This document shows, piece by piece, positions 1 to 5,344 of a stretch of DNA of 5,860 bases. Origin of the DNA: Maritimibacter sp. (lineage in GTDB: Bacteria; Pseudomonadota; Alphaproteobacteria; Rhodobacterales; Rhodobacteraceae). The notes beneath the pieces were generated by a model that worked only from the letters and a program-made list of their open reading frames with translations, had not been told where the DNA came from and ran no database searches. The position numbers and the translations under genes are program-made. Position 1 is the first letter of the stretch, and the number at the start of each line of letters is the position of its first letter. The stretch lies in the NCBI GenBank assembly GCA_020441225.1, contig JAGRMP010000258.1:1-5860 (forward strand), read 5' to 3'.

Positions 1-145
1 TGCAGGAGGCCGCTCCATAGCAGCGCTCCGGCGGTTTGTCCAGTGCGCGCGCTGGCCTCCGCGCGCCAGGGCGGCCAGGGTGCGCGGGCCGTTGAAGCCC
101 CGGCCGGGATGTGCATGGATGGGGAAAACCCCGCGAGGCCATAAC

Positions 146-814
146 ATGAGCACAAAAGACGATTTCCTCGATGCCGCGATGAACCACGCGCTGTTCGACG
201 GCTGGAGCCAGGCGACCATCGACGCGGCGCGCGCCGATCTGGGCCTCAGCGCGCAGGCGGTGAAAATCATGTTTCCCAAGGGCCCGCCCGACCTGGCGCT
301 GGCCTATCACCGCAGGCTCGACGCGCAGATGGTCGCGGCGTTGCGCGCCGCCGACCTCGGCGAAATGCGGTTTCGCGACCGGATCACCCATGCGGTGCGG
401 CTGCGGCTGGAGATCGCCGACAAGGAGCTGGTGCGCCGGGGGATGAGCCTGTTCGCCCTGCCCCAGCATGCCGCCGCCGGCGCGCGGGCGCTATGGGAGA
501 CGGCGGACGAGATCTGGACGGTGCTGGGCGACACGTCGCGCGACATCAACTGGTACACCAAGCGCAGTTCGCTCTCGGCGGTGTTTTCCGCGACCGCGCT
601 CTACTGGCTCGGCGACGAGAGCGAGGGCAGCGCGCGGACATGGGAGTTTCTCGACCGGCGGATCGAGAATGTGATGCAGTTCGAGAAGTGGAAGGCGAAA
701 GTGACGCAGAACCCGGTGGTCGACACCGTGATGAAAGGGCCGGGCCGGGTGCTCGACATGGTCAAGGCCCCGGGGCGGGTGCGGCCGGGTTATCCGAGCG
801 GGCGCGGCCGATGA
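146..814 (+). CDS. COQ9-family ubiquinone biosynthesis protein
   Basis: A 222-residue protein of the COQ9 family, a lipid-binding accessory factor for ubiquinone biosynthesis best known from mitochondrial Coq9, which presents intermediates to Coq7. The family signature is visible: FDGWS near residues 17-21, LALAYHRR at 50-57, FRDRI at 76-80, KELVRRG at 93-99, and the most conserved block from GDTS (128-131) through NWYTKR (135-140) to LYWLGD (152-157). Length fits bacterial members. The frame is open further upstream to an ATG at 80, but the ATG at 146 is chosen because GAGG (135-138) lies 7 bases before it and the extra 22 residues look like translated leader. The stop overlaps the next gene as ATGA (811-814), implying translational coupling to a quinone oxidoreductase. 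The family is confident; the exact enzymatic partner in bacteria is less certain. Confidence 0.93.
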   Translation: MSTKDDFLDAAMNHALFDGWSQATIDAARADLGLSAQAVKIMFPKGPPDLALAYHRRLDAQMVAALRAADLGEMRFRDRITHAVRLRLEIADKELVRRGMSLFALPQHAAAGARALWETADEIWTVLGDTSRDINWYTKRSSLSAVFSATALYWLGDESEGSARTWEFLDRRIENVMQFEKWKAKVTQNPVVDTVMKGPGRVLDMVKAPGRVRPGYPSGRGR

Positions 815-1815
815 GCGCGGCGGGCGAGGGTCGCACCGGGACCATGCGCGTCATCGAGATCACCCAACCGGGCGGGCCGGAGGTGCTGGCGCTGGCCGAA
901 CGCGCGGTGCCGGTGCCGGGCGCGGGCGAGATCCTGATCGAGGTCGCCTACGCGGGCGTGAACCGGCCCGATGCGCTGCAGCGCGCGGGCGCCTATGCGC
1001 CGCCCAAGGGCGCGAGCGATCTGCCGGGGCTGGAAGCGTCAGGGACGGTGGCGGCGGTGGGTCCCGGGGTGAGCGACTGGTCGGTGGGCGACGCGGTCTG
1101 CGCGCTCTTGCCCGGCGGCGGCTATGCGGAGTATGCGCTCTGCCCGGCGGCCCATGCCCTGCCGGTGCCCGAGGGCATGGGGCTGCGCGAGGCGGCCTGC
1201 CTGCCCGAGACCTATTTCACCGTCTGGTCCAACGTCTTCATGCGCGGCGGGCTCCAGGCGGGCGAGCGGTTCCTGGTTCATGGCGGCTCGTCCGGGATCG
1301 GCACCACGGCGATCCAGCTTGCACATGTCTTCGGCGCGCGGGTGTTCACCACCGCGGGGTCGAAGGACAAATGTGCCGTCTGTGAAAAGCTCGGGGCAGA
1401 ACGCGCGATCAATTACAACGACGAGGACTTCGTCGAGGTGGTACGGGAAGAGGGCGGCATGGATCTGATCCTCGACATGGTCGGGGGCGCCTATATCCCG
1501 CGCAATATCAAGGCGCTGGCCGACGACGGGCGGATGGTGCACATCGCCTTCCTCGGCGGGCCCAAGGCGGAGCTGAACTTCGCCCAGATCATGGCCCGGC
1601 GGCTGACGGTCACCGGCTCGACCCTGCGGCCGCAATCGAACATGGCCAAGGCGCGCATCGCCGCGGAGCTGCGCGAGAAGGTCTGGCCTTTGCTCGAGGC
1701 CGGACGTGTTGGGCCGGTGATGGATTCGGAGTTTCCGCTCGCCGAAGCCGCCGCGGCGCATGAGCGGCTGGAAAGCGCGGGGCATATCGGCAAGGTGGCG
1801 CTGAAGGTGGCGTGA
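811..1815 (+). CDS. NAD(P)H quinone oxidoreductase, PIG3 type (zinc-free MDR family)
   Basis: A 334-residue medium-chain dehydrogenase/reductase of the zinc-free quinone oxidoreductase branch, closest in pattern to the PIG3/TP53I3 group, expected to reduce quinones with NAD(P)H in the cytoplasm. The N-terminal GroES-like domain carries GVNRPDALQRAG (49-60) and the substrate-side loop. The Rossmann domain has the dinucleotide motif VHGGSSGIGTTAIQLA (156-171), then TTAGSKDKC (180-188) and INY (200-202). No zinc-binding cysteine cluster is present, as usual for this branch. The start is uncertain. ATG 811 overlaps the COQ9 stop and gives the short leader often seen ahead of the conserved TMRxIEI, while ATG 844 (323 residues) begins at that conserved segment with GAGGG 13 bases upstream. 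The stop overlaps the next ATG by one base. Substrate specificity cannot be read from sequence. Confidence 0.92.
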   Translation: MSAAGEGRTGTMRVIEITQPGGPEVLALAERAVPVPGAGEILIEVAYAGVNRPDALQRAGAYAPPKGASDLPGLEASGTVAAVGPGVSDWSVGDAVCALLPGGGYAEYALCPAAHALPVPEGMGLREAACLPETYFTVWSNVFMRGGLQAGERFLVHGGSSGIGTTAIQLAHVFGARVFTTAGSKDKCAVCEKLGAERAINYNDEDFVEVVREEGGMDLILDMVGGAYIPRNIKALADDGRMVHIAFLGGPKAELNFAQIMARRLTVTGSTLRPQSNMAKARIAAELREKVWPLLEAGRVGPVMDSEFPLAEAAAAHERLESAGHIGKVALKVA

Positions 1816-2327
1816 TGGCAAAGGGGGCTCGATTGGGAACACTCCTCTCCGGTCTCCTCAACCTCTTGATACTCGGGCTCATAGGGGCCGTCGGTTTCAC
1901 ACTGCTTGACCGGCGAGACCTTTTCGAGTGCAGCGCCGAGGGTCGGCAATTGTCCGATGAAGATCTCGCGCGGGCGGCGCTTGTGTTCCGGCGCGGCGCG
2001 CAGATCGAACCGGACATCACACCCGTGCGGCTGCCGGAGGGGTACGACCTGACCGATATCGACGCGGTGCTCGACGATCCGCGCTTTTCTGTCCGCGTGC
2101 ACCGCGACGGCGACGGCCCAGGCGGTGTGCTTCGGGACCGACCGTGGCTCGTACGTCAGGTCTTTGGCGCACGCTTCGCCGTCAGCGTGGGTCTGCCCGC
2201 AAATGTGCCGGGTGCCTACATGTTATGGGCGCTCCATGTGACCGATAGCTGCGGCAATGTGCACGAGGATCACAGCTACGTACTCAGTGATCTGGAGCCG
2301 ACGCCGCTCCCATCCGGGACCGAGTGA
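1815..2327 (+). CDS. Unrecognised protein with one N-terminal membrane anchor
   Basis: A 170-residue protein I do not recognise. Residues 8-31 form a hydrophobic helix after a short basic start (MAKGAR), suggesting a signal anchor with the remaining ~138 residues in the periplasm. The soluble part holds two cysteines (C39 just after the helix, C146 near the C-terminus) that could form a disulfide, and an acidic LPEGYDLTDIDAVLDDP stretch (73-89). ATG 1815 is chosen because AAGG (1804-1807) sits 7 bases upstream and it overlaps the previous stop as TGATG; GTG at 1812 would add one residue. Coupling suggests coexpression with the upstream oxidoreductase. Codon use is odd: 170 codons include three CGA, two ATA, two GTA, three ACA and one TTA, whereas all 324 codons of the downstream qorA contain a single ATA and none of the others. 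That hints at different ancestry or low expression. No function is proposed. Confidence 0.82.
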   Translation: MAKGARLGTLLSGLLNLLILGLIGAVGFTLLDRRDLFECSAEGRQLSDEDLARAALVFRRGAQIEPDITPVRLPEGYDLTDIDAVLDDPRFSVRVHRDGDGPGGVLRDRPWLVRQVFGARFAVSVGLPANVPGAYMLWALHVTDSCGNVHEDHSYVLSDLEPTPLPSGTE

Positions 2328-2360
2328 AGCGGCCAACCGGCGTTGACCTTCGCCGCTTCA
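2325..2360 (+). other. Stem-loop overlapping the stop of the unknown gene
   Basis: TGAAGCGGC (2325-2333, beginning with the stop codon) is perfectly complementary to GCCGCTTCA (2352-2360). Inside the loop, CAAC (2334-2337) can pair with GTTG (2342-2345) around CGGC, extending the structure. No T-run follows, so it is not a classical intrinsic terminator. It could be a processing or stability hairpin, a weak terminator or an operator. Its 3' half overlaps the candidate promoter of qorA. Confidence 0.4.
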
Positions 2361-2371
2361 AGGCCTTTGAT
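2343..2371 (+). promoter_or_regulatory. Candidate sigma70-like promoter for qorA
   Basis: TTGACC (2343-2348, five of six matches to the -35 consensus) is followed by a 17-base spacer and TTTGAT (2366-2371, four of six matches to the -10 consensus). It lies in the 75-base gap before qorA, about 32 bases upstream of its ATG. The position and spacing are good, but it is a pattern match only. Confidence 0.35.
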
Positions 2372-2402
2372 CGGGCAAAGCACCTAGCCAAGGGAGAGCG
2401 TC

Positions 2403-3377
2403 ATGGCGACCAAGGTCATCATCGAGGAATTCGGGGGTCCCCGGAACATGAAGCTCGTGGAGGTCGAGACGGGCAATCCCGGACCGGGCGAGGTGCGGAT
2501 CCGGCACGAGGCGATCGGGCTCAACTACATCGACGTCTATTTCCGCACCGGCACCTACCCGATGGAGCTGCCGAACGGGCTCGGGATGGAAGCGGCGGGC
2601 GTGATCGAGGCCGTGGGCGCCGGGGTGACGCATCTCAAGCCCGGCGACCGGGCCGCCTATGCCGCCCAACCGCCGGGCGCCTATGCCAGCGAACGGGTGA
2701 TGCCGGCCGCGCATGTGGTGCCGCTGCCCGACGACATCAGCTTCGAAGTCGCCGCGGCGGCGATGTTGCAGGGGATGACGGTGGAATACCTGTTCCACCG
2801 CACCACGCCGCTCAACCCCGGCGACACGGTGCTGTTTCATGCCGCCGCGGGTGGGGTCGGGCTCATTGCCTGCCAATGGGCGAAATCGGAGGGCATAAGG
2901 CTGATCGGCACCGCCGGGTCGGACGAGAAATGCCACGAGGCGTTGGCGAACGGTGCGTCCGCCTGCATCAACTACAAGACCGAGGACTTCGTCGCCCGGG
3001 TGCGGGCGCTGACCGATGGCAAGGGGGTCGATGCGGTGATGGACGGGGTCGGCAAGGACACGTTTTTCGGCTCGCTCGACTGCCTGAAATCGCTCGGCAT
3101 GATGATCTCTTTCGGCTCGGCCTCGGGCAATGTCGAAGCCTTCGGGCTGCAGGAGCTCGCGAAACGCGGCAGCCTCAAGGTGACCCGGCCCACCCTGTTC
3201 ACCCATATCGCCGAGCACGAGGCCTGCATGGCGATGGCACGGCATGTGTTTTCCAAGATCCTCTCCGGCGCGGTCAAGATCCATATCGACCAGCGGTTCC
3301 CGCTCGACGCGGTGGCCGAGGCGCATCGGCTGCTCGAAGGGCGCAAGACCACCGGTTCGACCATCCTGATCCCGTGA
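2403..3377 (+). CDS. qorA: NADPH:quinone reductase, QorA / zeta-crystallin type
   Basis: A 324-residue zinc-free MDR enzyme very similar to E. coli quinone oxidoreductase QorA, as recalled from its sequence. It reduces quinones with NADPH in the cytoplasm, usually as a dimer. Shared landmarks are GLNYIDVYFRTGTYP (39-53), GLGMEAAGVI (59-68), the dinucleotide loop HAAAGGVGLIACQWAK (146-161), GTAGSDEKC (169-177), INYKTEDF (189-196), SLDCLKSLGMMISFG (224-238), KVTRPTLF (259-266) and the C-terminal STILIP. Length matches the family almost exactly. The strong site AAGGGAGAG (2390-2398) precedes ATG 2403. A candidate promoter and a stem-loop occupy the upstream gap, so this gene may be separately transcribed. 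It is a paralogue of the oxidoreductase at 811-1815 but from a different subgroup, so a recent tandem duplication is unlikely. Only 23 bases separate it from the MAPEG gene. Confidence 0.95.
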   Translation: MATKVIIEEFGGPRNMKLVEVETGNPGPGEVRIRHEAIGLNYIDVYFRTGTYPMELPNGLGMEAAGVIEAVGAGVTHLKPGDRAAYAAQPPGAYASERVMPAAHVVPLPDDISFEVAAAAMLQGMTVEYLFHRTTPLNPGDTVLFHAAAGGVGLIACQWAKSEGIRLIGTAGSDEKCHEALANGASACINYKTEDFVARVRALTDGKGVDAVMDGVGKDTFFGSLDCLKSLGMMISFGSASGNVEAFGLQELAKRGSLKVTRPTLFTHIAEHEACMAMARHVFSKILSGAVKIHIDQRFPLDAVAEAHRLLEGRKTTGSTILIP

Positions 3378-3400
3378 GACAGGTTTGACGTGAGATTGAC

Positions 3401-3799
3401 ATGATCGGGTGGATTCTCGCCGTTCTGGCGCTTTTTTTCGTGCAAACCCTGCTGCCCAACATGGCGCGGGCCGCCTCCGGCGATCCGGTGCAACGGGCCT
3501 GGCTCAAGGGCAGCCGCGACGAGGCGCCGCCGCACAATGTGATGTCGGGGCGGATGCAGCGCGCCCTTGTGAACATGTTCGAGGCGCTGCCGGTGTTCCT
3601 GCCGCTCGCGGTGCTGGCGGTGGCGATGGAACGCAGCGGTGGCTGGGCCGCGACCGGTGCTGCGGTGTTCTTCCTCGCCCGGGTCGCCTACATCCCGGCC
3701 TATGCCTCGGGGATCGTGCCGCTGCGCTCGCTGGTCTGGGGCATCGGCCATGCCGGGCTGGGCATGATGGTGGCCGGACTTCTCGCCGCACCGGCGTGA
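3401..3799 (+). CDS. MAPEG-family integral membrane protein
   Basis: A 132-residue inner-membrane protein of the MAPEG family (membrane-associated proteins in eicosanoid and glutathione metabolism). Four hydrophobic segments are visible at about 2-19, 63-78, 83-103 and 109-129. The family hallmark lies between the first two: GRMQRALVNMFEALPVF (50-66), with the conserved Arg, Asn, Glu and Pro. RVAYIPAY (94-101) and the Arg at 109 match the later conserved part. Eukaryotic members are glutathione transferases or peroxidases. Bacterial short members are mostly uncharacterised, so a glutathione-linked detoxification role is a family-based inference only. The ribosome site is modest (GTGAGA, 3390-3395, 5 bases before ATG). 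The 23-base gap after qorA indicates cotranscription. Confidence 0.9.
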   Translation: MIGWILAVLALFFVQTLLPNMARAASGDPVQRAWLKGSRDEAPPHNVMSGRMQRALVNMFEALPVFLPLAVLAVAMERSGGWAATGAAVFFLARVAYIPAYASGIVPLRSLVWGIGHAGLGMMVAGLLAAPA

Positions 3800-3849
3800 C
3801 CTCGGCCGCACCAATCCCCATATCTGGCAGAGGAAAGGGGAGCTCGCAC

Positions 3850-4017
3850 ATGAAAAAGGACCGCACGATCAAGGTGCAGAGCCAATGCGGCGCGTTGTGG
3901 TTCGCCGGCTGGCTGTTTACGCTCGGTTTCCTCAAGCTCGGCTTTTGGAAAGGGCTTATCGCGATTATCATCTGGCCGTACCACATCGGCGTCTGGGCCG
4001 CCACGCTCGGCGGCTGA
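3850..4017 (+). CDS. Small hydrophobic membrane protein
   Basis: A 55-residue protein of unknown function. After a charged start (MKKDRTIKVQ) it is strongly hydrophobic and rich in aromatic residues, with Trp at 17, 21, 33, 42 and 49. It probably forms two closely spaced membrane passes at about 14-31 and 34-52, joined at GFWKG. A very good ribosome site, AGGAAAGGGGAG (3831-3842), ends 7 bases before the ATG, which is the main reason for calling so short a gene. Similar short proteins with a WLFTxGFL-like core seem familiar from Rhodobacteraceae, but I cannot confirm this without a search. It lies 50 bases after the MAPEG gene and 60 before the aldo/keto reductase, so it is probably in the same transcript. 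Confidence 0.78.
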   Translation: MKKDRTIKVQSQCGALWFAGWLFTLGFLKLGFWKGLIAIIIWPYHIGVWAATLGG

Positions 4018-4028
4018 GCCGGGCGGCC
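3996..4028 (+). other. GC-rich stem-loop around the stop of the small membrane gene
   Basis: GGCCGCC (3996-4002) pairs with GGCGGCC (4022-4028), and an inner GCTC (4005-4008) pairs with GAGC (4016-4019) across a 2x2 internal loop. The stop codon (4015-4017) is within the structure. No T-run follows, so termination is doubtful; it may be a transcript-stability hairpin. GC-rich sequence gives such pairings by chance fairly often. Confidence 0.25.
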
Positions 4029-4077
4029 GGTCCCGATTTGGGCGTGGCGAGGAACAGGGTTTGAGGGAGGCGTACGG

Positions 4078-4893
4078 ATGAAACGGGTCGGAGAGATCCC
4101 GCAGATAGGGTTTGGGACCTGGCAGCGCGACGGCGTGGCCTGTTTTCGCGGCGTCCTGGATGCGCTCGACATCGGCTACCGCCATATCGACACGGCCGAG
4201 GGATACAACAACGAGGAGTTCGTCGGCACGGCGCTCATCGAGAGCGGGCTGCCGCGCGACGAGGTCTGGGTGACGACCAAGGTCGCGCCCGAAAGCTTCG
4301 GACCGGGGCAGGTGCGCGGTCATGTGGAAGCGTCGCTGGAGAAGCTGCGGCTCGACCGGGTCGATCTGTTGCTGCTGCATTACCCGTCGATCGGTGACGA
4401 ATACGCGATCGAAGATTACATGGCGCAGTTCGTCGAGGTCTGGGAGGCCGGGCTGACCCGCCATCTCGGCGTGTCAAACTTCACTGTGCCCTATATCGAC
4501 CGAGCCTCGGCGCTGCTGGGAGATCGCAAGATCTTCACCAACCAGGTCGAGCTGCATCCGTTCCTTGCGAACCGGACCATCGTGGCGCATTGCCGGGCGA
4601 AGGGGATTCCGCTCACCGCCTATTCGCCGCTCGCGCGCGGGCGCGTGGTCGACGACCCCGTGCTCGGGGAGATCGCCGCGGCCCATGGCGCCACTCCGGC
4701 CCAGGTGGCGCTTGCCTGGCTGATGGCGCAGGGCTACGTCGTGATCCCCTCCGCGGGCAGCCGGATGCGGATTGCGGAAAACTTCGCCGCGCAGGCGCTT
4801 GTGCTGAGTGCGGCGGAGCTCGACCGGATCGCGGCGCTTGATCGCGGGATGCGTCTTGTGGACGGGCCCTGGTGCCCGAAATGGGACGACTGA
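4078..4893 (+). CDS. Aldo/keto reductase, DkgB-like
   Basis: A 271-residue NADPH-dependent aldo/keto reductase, most like E. coli DkgB (2,5-diketo-D-gluconate reductase B, also a methylglyoxal reductase). The catalytic tetrad is complete: Asp38 and Tyr43 in HIDTAEGYNNE, Lys68 in TTKV, and His101 in LLLHYPS. Cofactor-site features follow: GVSNF (131-135), TNQVELHP (154-161), AYSPLARG (181-188), and IPSAGSRMRIAEN (223-235), where Arg231 and Asn235 fit the NADP-binding pattern. The end, PKWDD, resembles the PEWD end of DkgB. Length is normal for the family. GAGGGAGG (4063-4070) is 7 bases before ATG 4078. It is the last gene of the + strand run. A role in clearing reactive carbonyls would fit its neighbours, but the natural substrate is not readable from sequence. 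Confidence 0.93.
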   Translation: MKRVGEIPQIGFGTWQRDGVACFRGVLDALDIGYRHIDTAEGYNNEEFVGTALIESGLPRDEVWVTTKVAPESFGPGQVRGHVEASLEKLRLDRVDLLLLHYPSIGDEYAIEDYMAQFVEVWEAGLTRHLGVSNFTVPYIDRASALLGDRKIFTNQVELHPFLANRTIVAHCRAKGIPLTAYSPLARGRVVDDPVLGEIAAAHGATPAQVALAWLMAQGYVVIPSAGSRMRIAENFAAQALVLSAAELDRIAALDRGMRLVDGPWCPKWDD

Positions 4894-4914
4894 GGGCGCA
4901 GTACGGGCGATCCT

Positions 4915-5029
4915 GCCGGTGAGACGCGTCGTCCAAGCCCACCCGGAGGTCCGGGCGACGATGTTTGCGTGCGGGCGCGTTGGCGGCCTGTTGGCCCGAG
5001 CGCCGTGCGGCGGTGTCTCACCCGGTTTT
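4915..5029 (+). ncRNA. Candidate structured RNA or 3'-UTR fold ending in TTTT
   Basis: CCGGTGAGAC (4916-4925) is complementary to GTCTCACCCGG (5015-5025) with one bulged C (5021), extended by G-U pairs at 4915/5026 and 4926/5014. It encloses two further stems: CGTCGTCC (4927-4934) with GGGCGACG (4953-4960), one pair being G-U, and GGCGC (4974-4978) with GCGCC (5000-5004) capped by GGCC-TGTT-GGCC (4985-4996). Four Ts (5026-5029) follow directly. It begins 21 bases after the aldo/keto reductase stop. It could be an elaborate terminator, a 3'-UTR-derived small RNA, or chance pairing in GC-rich DNA. Confidence 0.3.
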
Positions 5030-5030
5030 G

Positions 5031-5082
5031 CATGAAACATGCGTGGTCATGGGGCATGCGCGGCATGTGCGCCAAGCGCATG
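5031..5082. repeat. Cluster of six CATG motifs, including two CATG-N3-CATG units
   Basis: CATG occurs at 5031, 5038, 5048, 5055, 5064 and 5079. The first four form two identical-geometry units, CATG-AAA-CATG (5031-5041) and CATG-GGG-CATG (5048-5058), offset by 17 bases. Each unit is symmetric and could be a dimeric protein-binding site. No regulator is identified. Confidence 0.35.
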
Positions 5083-5127
5083 GCGCGGAGCACCCGGCGG
5101 GATTTCTCAAGGGAGTGAGAAGGTACT

Positions 5128-5143
5128 TTAAGATTTAATTAAC
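5128..5143 (+). promoter_or_regulatory. CtrA-like binding box (TTAA-N7-TTAAC)
   Basis: TTAA (5128-5131), seven bases, then TTAAC (5139-5143) exactly matches the consensus for the alphaproteobacterial response regulator CtrA. It lies in AT-rich sequence between convergent genes, where no promoter is expected, so it may be fortuitous or may mark an unannotated transcript. Confidence 0.3.
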
Positions 5144-5185
5144 CGTGTAACGACCTCAGATCGCTTGATTATTTGCGCCCACAGG

Positions 5186-5211
5186 AATCCAGAAATCCGG
5201 ATTTCTGGATT
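5186..5211. repeat. Perfect 26-bp palindrome
   Basis: The 13-base arm AATCCAGAAATCC (5186-5198) is followed with no spacer by its exact reverse complement (5199-5211), and a further G-C pair (5184/5213) flanks a G-U-compatible pair (5185/5212). As RNA on either strand it gives an 11-bp stem with a CCGG tetraloop. Its position between convergent genes suits a bidirectional terminator, but no clear T-run follows on either strand. An operator, an attachment-type site or a dispersed intergenic repeat are alternatives. Confidence 0.6.
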
Positions 5212-5316
5212 TCATAGCCCGCGCCGTCCCGACCAGAAAACACCGTTCCCCAGACCAGACCCGCATTCCGTTAAGTGACAAATCCATCGGCGGTTTCGGC
5301 AAGGGATCGGACACAA

Positions 5317-5344
5317 CCGGTCCCGTGCCCACTCATCGGACCGG
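5317..5344 (-). terminator. Possible terminator hairpin of RNase T2
   Basis: CCGGTCC (5317-5323) and GGACCGG (5338-5344) form a perfect 7-bp GC-rich stem with a 14-base loop. On the minus strand it is followed by TTGTGT, a weak T-rich tail. The RNase T2 stop codon lies inside the loop, an unusual placement for a terminator. Confidence 0.35.

Larger units (their letters stand above)
4894..5332. other. Non-coding stretch between convergent genes
   Basis: No convincing gene is seen on either strand in these 439 bases; the open frames present lack family signatures and ribosome sites. The left part (to about 5100) is GC-rich and structured: a branched fold at 4915-5029, six CATG tetramers at 5031-5082 and a small hairpin GCGCCA/TGGCGC (5069-5074 with 5081-5086). 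About 5120-5215 is clearly AT-richer than the rest of the window and holds a CtrA-like box and a perfect palindrome. About 5215-5310 shows nothing notable. A hairpin near the RNase T2 stop closes the stretch. Confidence 0.7.

Noticed and set aside
1..18. Possible start of a minus-strand gene: ATG at 18-16 with GGAG 7 bases upstream, six codons visible (MERPPA).
   Set aside because: Too short to judge. COQ9-family genes are often divergent from rpsU, but this peptide does not look like the start of ribosomal protein S21.
3..20. Possible tail of an upstream + strand gene ending QEAAP with a TAG stop at 18-20.
   Set aside because: Five codons give no evidence of coding, and it competes with the minus-strand reading of the same bases.
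80..145. Upstream in-frame ATG extending the COQ9-family protein by 22 residues.
   Set aside because: The extension has no family similarity, and the ATG at 146 has a well-spaced ribosome site and the expected N-terminus.
493..810. Long in-frame extension upstream of the PIG3-type oxidoreductase.
   Set aside because: It overlaps the COQ9 gene out of frame, has no conserved features, and the protein family starts near 811-844.
1039..1842. Long minus-strand open frame opposite the first oxidoreductase.
   Set aside because: It is an antisense artefact of GC-rich codon use; its His/Arg/Pro-rich product has no family signature.
2358..3326. 322-codon minus-strand open frame opposite qorA.
   Set aside because: It mirrors a strongly recognised gene and has a composition typical of antisense frames in high-GC DNA.
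3385..3400. Two TTGAC repeats just before the MAPEG start, as a promoter -35 element or operator.
   Set aside because: They lie too close to the ATG for a normal promoter, and a 5-base repeat is weak evidence.
3700..4464. Minus-strand open frame spanning parts of three + strand genes.
   Set aside because: It crosses several well-supported genes, lacks a ribosome site and has no recognisable domain.
4734..5093. Minus-strand open frame running from the intergenic region into the aldo/keto reductase.
   Set aside because: Arg/Ser/Pro-rich product without motifs; it overlaps a confident gene.
5104..5121. Small hairpin TTCTCA/TGAGAA with a 6-base loop, as a terminator.
   Set aside because: The stem is weak and the following sequence is not a T-run.
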